64,000 nucleotides of DNA. Origin: Pseudorasbora parva (taxonomy: Eukaryota; Chordata; Actinopteri; Cypriniformes; Gobionidae). Both the position numbers and the translations under genes were made by a program. How positions within the stretch are numbered: position 1 is the first letter of the stretch; every line of letters begins with the position of its first letter. Under the pieces are notes generated by a model. The model searched no databases, was not told where the DNA came from, and was given only the letters and a program-made list of their open reading frames with translations. Shown here one piece after another: positions 11,012 to 64,000 of the stretch. The stretch spans positions 6,512,202 to 6,576,201 of the forward strand of contig NC_090178.1 in assembly GCF_024679245.1 (NCBI RefSeq). The letters run 5' to 3'.

Positions 11012-12220
11012 ATGTCTGAGACATCCGTCCATCCAAATGTGAGAGCAGAAGACATCCTAGCTGAGATCCAAGCAAACCTCTTGGAGTGCAAAGTGTGTTT
11101 TGAGAAGTTCTCCATTCAGAAACAAGACCACACGCCTAGATATCTTCCCTGTGGCCACGTGCTGTGTCTCAAATGCATCTGTGCACTTTCCCACCCTGTA
11201 AGCCAGAGGCTGGAGTGTCCCTTCTGTAGGAAACTGTGTGATGTGGGCAGTACCTCTGAATGCCGTGTGCTCGCCAATCTCCAGGAGCTTCTGCTTATCC
11301 CAGAAGGTTGTCCCGGGTTGTATGATAGAGTCACAGAATGGACTAAAAGCTTGGGATCTGGGACGCTACGCCTCCGTTTGGCCTTTGGAGGATGGGGAAC
11401 AATTGTCAACCCTTCTGGGATGGTTGTCTCTGAGACATCGGGACAGATTGTTTTGGCGCATGATGGTGAGAAAAGAGTTGCTGTTTTTGGTGCAAAAGGA
11501 ACTTATTTGGATGGCTTTGGACGTTATGGACACGGCCTGTCTGATTTATGTTACCCACTTGATGTTGCTCTGACAAAATGTGGACATGTTTTGGTCACAG
11601 ATGCTGGTGACCAATCAGTCAAAGTCTTCACTTTCAAAGGCCATCCGGTGACAGCCATCCGAGACTCTTTTTGCCTGCCATGGGGTGTTGATGTAGATGC
11701 CAATGGACATGTTTTTGTGACTGATGCTGAGATGGGAACTCTTAACCAAGTCATAATAGACTTTTCTTGTGGTGCAGTCGTAGTTAACAGAGTGGTTTTC
11801 AAAGAACTGACATGTCCACGTTCGGTAGCCTCTTGCAAAGCATCGGGAAACATTGCAGTTGTGGAACATTTTCAGGGCAGATTCAAGACATGTTTGAGAA
11901 TATTCAATAGTGACTTTGTACCTTTGGCGCAGGTGGACAGTTTCGTTCTTTACTTGAAGAACTCTTTGAGTTTGTCTATATCTTCAGTGGTTTTTGATAG
12001 AAATGGAGGTGTGATTGTAGGGGATGCACGGAACGGGATGGTCTGGAGTTTGGGAAAGCCGCAGAAAACACCTACACTGACTCCACTATTGAGTGGACTG
12101 CTGCGTCCAGTGGCATTGGCTACCACAACACTCAATGTGCTTGTTCTCTTGGACGGTGGCGATCATGCAGTCAAGTGCTATGCTGCTGACACAGATGACT
12201 TGTACTGTGATAAAAAATGA
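11012..12220 (+). CDS. nhlrc1: Malin, RING-NHL E3 ubiquitin-protein ligase
   Basis: Single-exon gene of 402 codons (human malin 395 aa). In other vertebrates malin forms a complex with the phosphatase laforin and ubiquitinates glycogen-metabolism proteins; loss causes Lafora disease in humans. The RING finger is at residues 26-72: LLECKVCFEKF (Cys26, Cys29), LPCGHVLCLKC (Cys47, His49, Cys52, Cys55) and ECPFC (Cys69, Cys72). Cys26 and Pro70 match human residues known to be mutated in Lafora disease. A linker follows, then from about residue 120 a six-bladed NHL propeller: FGGWGTIVNPSG, VLVTDAGDQSVKVF, LPWGVDVDANGHVFVTDAE, VIVGDARNG. The ATG at 11012 aligns with the human start. It lies 2.5 kb upstream of the kif13a start codon on the same strand, the order and strand relation seen in human 6p22.3. 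Confidence 0.97.
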   Translation: MSETSVHPNVRAEDILAEIQANLLECKVCFEKFSIQKQDHTPRYLPCGHVLCLKCICALSHPVSQRLECPFCRKLCDVGSTSECRVLANLQELLLIPEGCPGLYDRVTEWTKSLGSGTLRLRLAFGGWGTIVNPSGMVVSETSGQIVLAHDGEKRVAVFGAKGTYLDGFGRYGHGLSDLCYPLDVALTKCGHVLVTDAGDQSVKVFTFKGHPVTAIRDSFCLPWGVDVDANGHVFVTDAEMGTLNQVIIDFSCGAVVVNRVVFKELTCPRSVASCKASGNIAVVEHFQGRFKTCLRIFNSDFVPLAQVDSFVLYLKNSLSLSISSVVFDRNGGVIVGDARNGMVWSLGKPQKTPTLTPLLSGLLRPVALATTTLNVLVLLDGGDHAVKCYAADTDDLYCDKK

Positions 12221-12306
12221 GAGGTGTGATATACACAACTGTATCTGACAAATTAGAATCCATGCGTGTTGTTCAGGTGTGAATATTATGGCTAAAGCTC
12301 AAATCT

Positions 12307-12312
12307 AATAAA
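12307..12312 (+). terminator. nhlrc1 poly(A) signal
   Basis: AATAAA 87 nt after the nhlrc1 TGA stop, the only close match, implying a short 3' UTR. Confidence 0.75.
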
Positions 12313-13140
12313 TGGAAAGTTTCAAGCCACACAATCAAAGTTCATGTTTATTGGTCAAGCAAGTTGTACTTGCAGGGAATTTGAATTGTAAGCACACAAA
12401 ATATACACACATAAGGATACAAGAGTGCAAAATGCAATGCTGTGTATTGATTGATGCACTTAATTCAAGGTTGCTCTAATGGGATTGTCCTTGATTTCCT
12501 CTTATAAATCAGTTTAGATTAAAAAAAAGTCTATGCTAAAACAAATGCATAATCATCTTGGAAATTACATAATTTGGTCAATCACACCTGATATTTCTTG
12601 CTGAAGAACTAGAGTTGGCATTAATTATTAAATGCATTAATGACTAAATTGTTTACTGATGTCGTTGTAATTTTCACTCATAACGCACAAATGATTTATT
12701 TTCATAATTACCCTGAAATCTAAAATAGGGGAAAAGGTTGGGAACCACTTGGCAGTCATTGGCACAAAGTCTTTTTCAAAGTTGCTTAAAATGCAACATT
12801 TAATCATTTTAAGTGAGTATATGCTCTGTGCACACTGGGTGTTATGTAAAGTTGCATGCATTAAATTATTTAGTAAATTCTCATTTTTTAATCCACAGAG
12901 ATTAAAACAACCCTTGGGGAATCCTATAATCTACTCTGCTCCATTTCCCTCGATTCTACCAGACTGGGGTTGTCGCCGTTATAAAGCACTTCTTACCGAA
13001 ACTCACATTTCACTGAAAATGACCCGCACTTTCAGTAGAGAAAATCAGATTAATGTGCTTTAGTGTCATGGCACAAACTGTGCATTAGTATCACTAAGTG
13101 TTTGAGTTTTAGCTGCATACAATGAGAAGTGCAAATATAA
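12313..13140. other. Intergenic, nothing recognised
   Basis: AT-rich spacer between nhlrc1 and the repeat block. Short open frames here have no recognisable similarity or coding character. Confidence 0.6.
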
Positions 13141-13149
13141 AAAACTAAC

Positions 13150-14230
13150 AGTAGTTCTAATATTCAAAAATGTGTCACTGTTAATGTAATTACATTTAAG
13201 TACGGGGTAATATTAATTAACTGCATGTACTTCTAGGGTTAGGGTAGGATTAGGCCGTGTTTTAGGGTTAGTTGTGTGTAATTAAGCATAATTTACTATA
13301 GTAAAGTTAGTATAGATAAAGTAAGATAAAGTTTATTGGCAGAGACTGAATTGCTAGATATTTTATACGGATCATAGTACAGTGTGAAAAGTAATAGTGT
13401 CTGACCCTTAACAATTACTTTCATTCTTGTAATTGGTCGTTTAGTCTTATTTAATAATATTTTAAAATAGAATGCAGATATTTCTGAATGAACAGTATTG
13501 AATGGGTGAATACAAATCAAGAAATACAAATAAAAGGAGTAGCCTAAATTACAGAAGAAACATGAGTAATAATCATAACTGGTTACACTTTATTTTTTTA
13601 AGATGTAATTGTTACAGTGTAATATTATAGGACTGAGTAATATTAATTAACGACATGCAGTTACTATAGGGTTAGGGTAGGATTCGTTTGTTGCCTATAA
13701 TTTACAATAGTAAAAATATTTAAAGTGTAACAAGGGCGCCAAGTTTAAATGTTGTTACATATGTTGCATGCACTATAGTAATAACAGTAAATTATTCATA
13801 GTTACATGCAACTAACACTCAACCAAACCCTAATCTTACCCTAACCCTATTGTAATTACCCGTATTAATTTAGTTCATTATTATTACTCAATACTTATGT
13901 AGGCTAATTACACTGTAACAGTATGTGTCAACATTAAAATAAAGTGTGTAACCATAAACTATGCATAATTTACTGTTGTTACTATGGTAAGTAGCTACAT
14001 ATGCAACAAGGACACTGTAAAATAAAGTGTCACCACATAAATTGTTACACACTTTATATTTAATGTTACCGACCCGTTACAAATTATATAGCCTACTTAC
14101 CATAGCTATATAATATGCGTAATTTCAACCAACCAAACCCAAATCCTACCCTAACCCTATAGTAGTAAGTACATGTAGTTAATTAATATTACTCAGTGCT
14201 TAAACGCTTAATTTTACAATTGCAGTGTAA
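13150..14230. repeat. Block of inverted GGTTAGGGTAGGATT / AACACTTTATTTTA repeats
   Basis: Several diverged copies, in both orientations, of a cassette holding ACACTTTATTTT, TAATATTAATTAACNNCATG, CTATAGGGTTAGGGTAGGATT and GTAATTACACTGTAAC (about 13200, 13590-13700, 13800-13940, 14000-14230). It looks like fragments of one palindromic non-autonomous element rather than telomere. It ends about 170 bp before the kif13a 5' region. Confidence 0.75.
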
Positions 14231-14399
14231 CCGAAGTGTTACCAAGTTTATTGATAGGGCTCTTTCTCCTCCTCTTCTATAATTTTTGTCGCCTTGTAGG
14301 AACTACATCAGGTCGTCGTGGTTTGTTCAAACTCAGTCCATTCCGTTTCTTTCATGCATATTCATGCACACTGCACACATTTGTGTGTGTTTTTGGGGT

Positions 14400-14708
14400 C
14401 AGTCAGCGGAAGATGGCGGTCTGGATGCTGCTGGCTGGCTGAGAGGAGCTGCTCTGCCCGCGGCGGAGGATCCTTTATAACCACACACATTTACCCCGAA
14501 TACAACACAACCACACAGCCTCATCTGGATTAATCTCGACTGCTTTTTCTGCTCGGGTATGCACTGTTGGAGTATTTCACCAGGATACAAGCACCTCAGA
14601 CGTTACTGTGGGAGACTTTGCGGGGAGTTGCATGTTATTATTCGGCTAGCTGTGCGGAGCAGCTAGCGGCTTTCTCCTCCACTTTAAAGCCTTTAAAATT
14701 GTGCAAAA
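14400..14708 (+). promoter_or_regulatory. kif13a: kif13a proximal promoter / 5' untranslated region
   Basis: Relatively GC-rich compared with its flanks. CGGAAGATGGCGGTC at 14407-14421 combines an ETS-type GGAA and a YY1-type AAGATGGCGG motif, a pairing typical of TATA-less start regions. A short upstream frame (MAVWMLLAG, 14413-14442) overlaps it. The transcription start itself cannot be placed from sequence alone. Confidence 0.55.
14413..14442 (+). CDS. Possible 9-codon upstream ORF in kif13a leader
   Basis: ATG within the YY1-like AAGATGGCGG motif, nine codons, TGA stop. If transcription begins upstream of it, it could reduce initiation at the main start. If transcription starts within the motif, it is not in the mRNA. 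No independent coding evidence. Confidence 0.25.
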   Translation: MAVWMLLAG

Positions 14709-63499
<48,791 letters not shown>

Positions 63500-63855
63500 G
63501 TACATTGTTTGCACATTGAGACGTTGATAGTGAGGTTTGCATCACTGTTTCTGTGCTCATTCATTTCCATTAGACTTCCATTGGACTGCTTCCATAAGGG
63601 CTGCTAGGATTCCTGATGCTCTTTTATCTTTTGATGCATCTCAAGGGGCACACAAGGATAGCATCAATAAAACAAAAACATTTTAATGGACAAATTAAAG
63701 TCTTGATGTTGTTTTTGGGGTCTACTAGATTACATTTTCATGCTTAAATGTTCAACAACACATTATTTTCTCAATTTTTGCAGCCTGTCTCTTCCCAGTC
63801 TGTCAGTAACTTTAGTTCCTCTCTCTATGAAGCCCCTCCTTTTGAAAAGCACAAT

Positions 63856-64000
63856 GGCCCTCATTTATCAATCTTGCGTAGAAACTGGTGTATATGTTGG
63901 CGTAAGATTATGCTTACACTCCTCTCACCGCCTGATTTATGAAGCTGTGCGTACCTCTGCAATCCAGGTGTACGCAATACTTGCCCTTGATAAATGCGGC
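63856..64000. mobile_element. Start of an interspersed element cut by the window edge
   Basis: GGCCCTCATTTATCAATCTT followed by GCGTAGAAACTGGTGTATAT and, near the end, TTGATAAATGCGGC, the inverted echo of its start. Terminal sequence style of a common teleost non-autonomous transposon. Confidence 0.5.

Noticed and set aside
13230..14165. GGGTTAGGGTAGG motifs resembling vertebrate telomere repeat
   Set aside because: Isolated single occurrences within a dispersed palindromic repeat, in both orientations and not in tandem; not an interstitial telomere array.

Overview
This window is nuclear DNA from a ray-finned fish, most likely a cyprinid (carp/zebrafish group). Evidence: spliced vertebrate genes with GT-AG introns, three sizeable Tc1-like transposons plus a deletion derivative, many non-autonomous elements of types common in cyprinid genomes, long (TA)n and (CA)n tracts, and an AT-rich background. 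I cannot name the species.

Three protein-coding genes lie in the same orientation (+). (1) The last four exons (19-3360) of ptdss1, phosphatidylserine synthase 1; the rest lies to the left of the window. (2) nhlrc1 (malin; 11012-12220), a complete intronless RING/NHL E3 ubiquitin ligase gene. (3) The first 13 coding exons (14709-63499) of kif13a, a kinesin-3 motor. They encode the motor domain, neck coiled coil and the start of the FHA domain in one continuous frame of 467 codons; the gene continues past the right edge. Intron 2 is 26.9 kb and ends at a 13-nt microexon (41964-41976). That microexon is needed to keep the frame and supplies the strand just before the VFAFDHCFWSMDES segment.

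Layout: 1-3.4 kb ptdss1 3' end; 3.4-11 kb intergenic, with an inverted-repeat-rich AGTCAGAATTG tract, a hAT-type MITE with an exact 8-bp target duplication, and two broken Tc1-like transposons; 11-12.3 kb nhlrc1; 12.3-14.4 kb intergenic repeats; 14.4-64 kb kif13a. The introns of kif13a are mostly mobile-element debris. The main recurring class is inverted-repeat elements with AGG...CCT ends, each flanked by TTAA (18731-20377, 28929-30599, 33898-34585, 37916-38331, 54440-55128, 56050-58046, 61657-62914). There are also three copies of a family with AGCCTG...CAGGCT ends, and nested insertions such as a TTAA foldback inside a Tc1 element.

The three genes are not a functional pathway: PTDSS1 makes phosphatidylserine in the ER, malin controls glycogen metabolism with laforin, and KIF13A carries endosomal cargo along microtubules. 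nhlrc1 next to kif13a matches the human 6p22.3 order, whereas human PTDSS1 lies on 8q, so its presence here reflects a fish-specific arrangement. I found no evidence of a new enzymatic or defence system. The most notable items are the microexon, the TTAA element class and the nested insertions.
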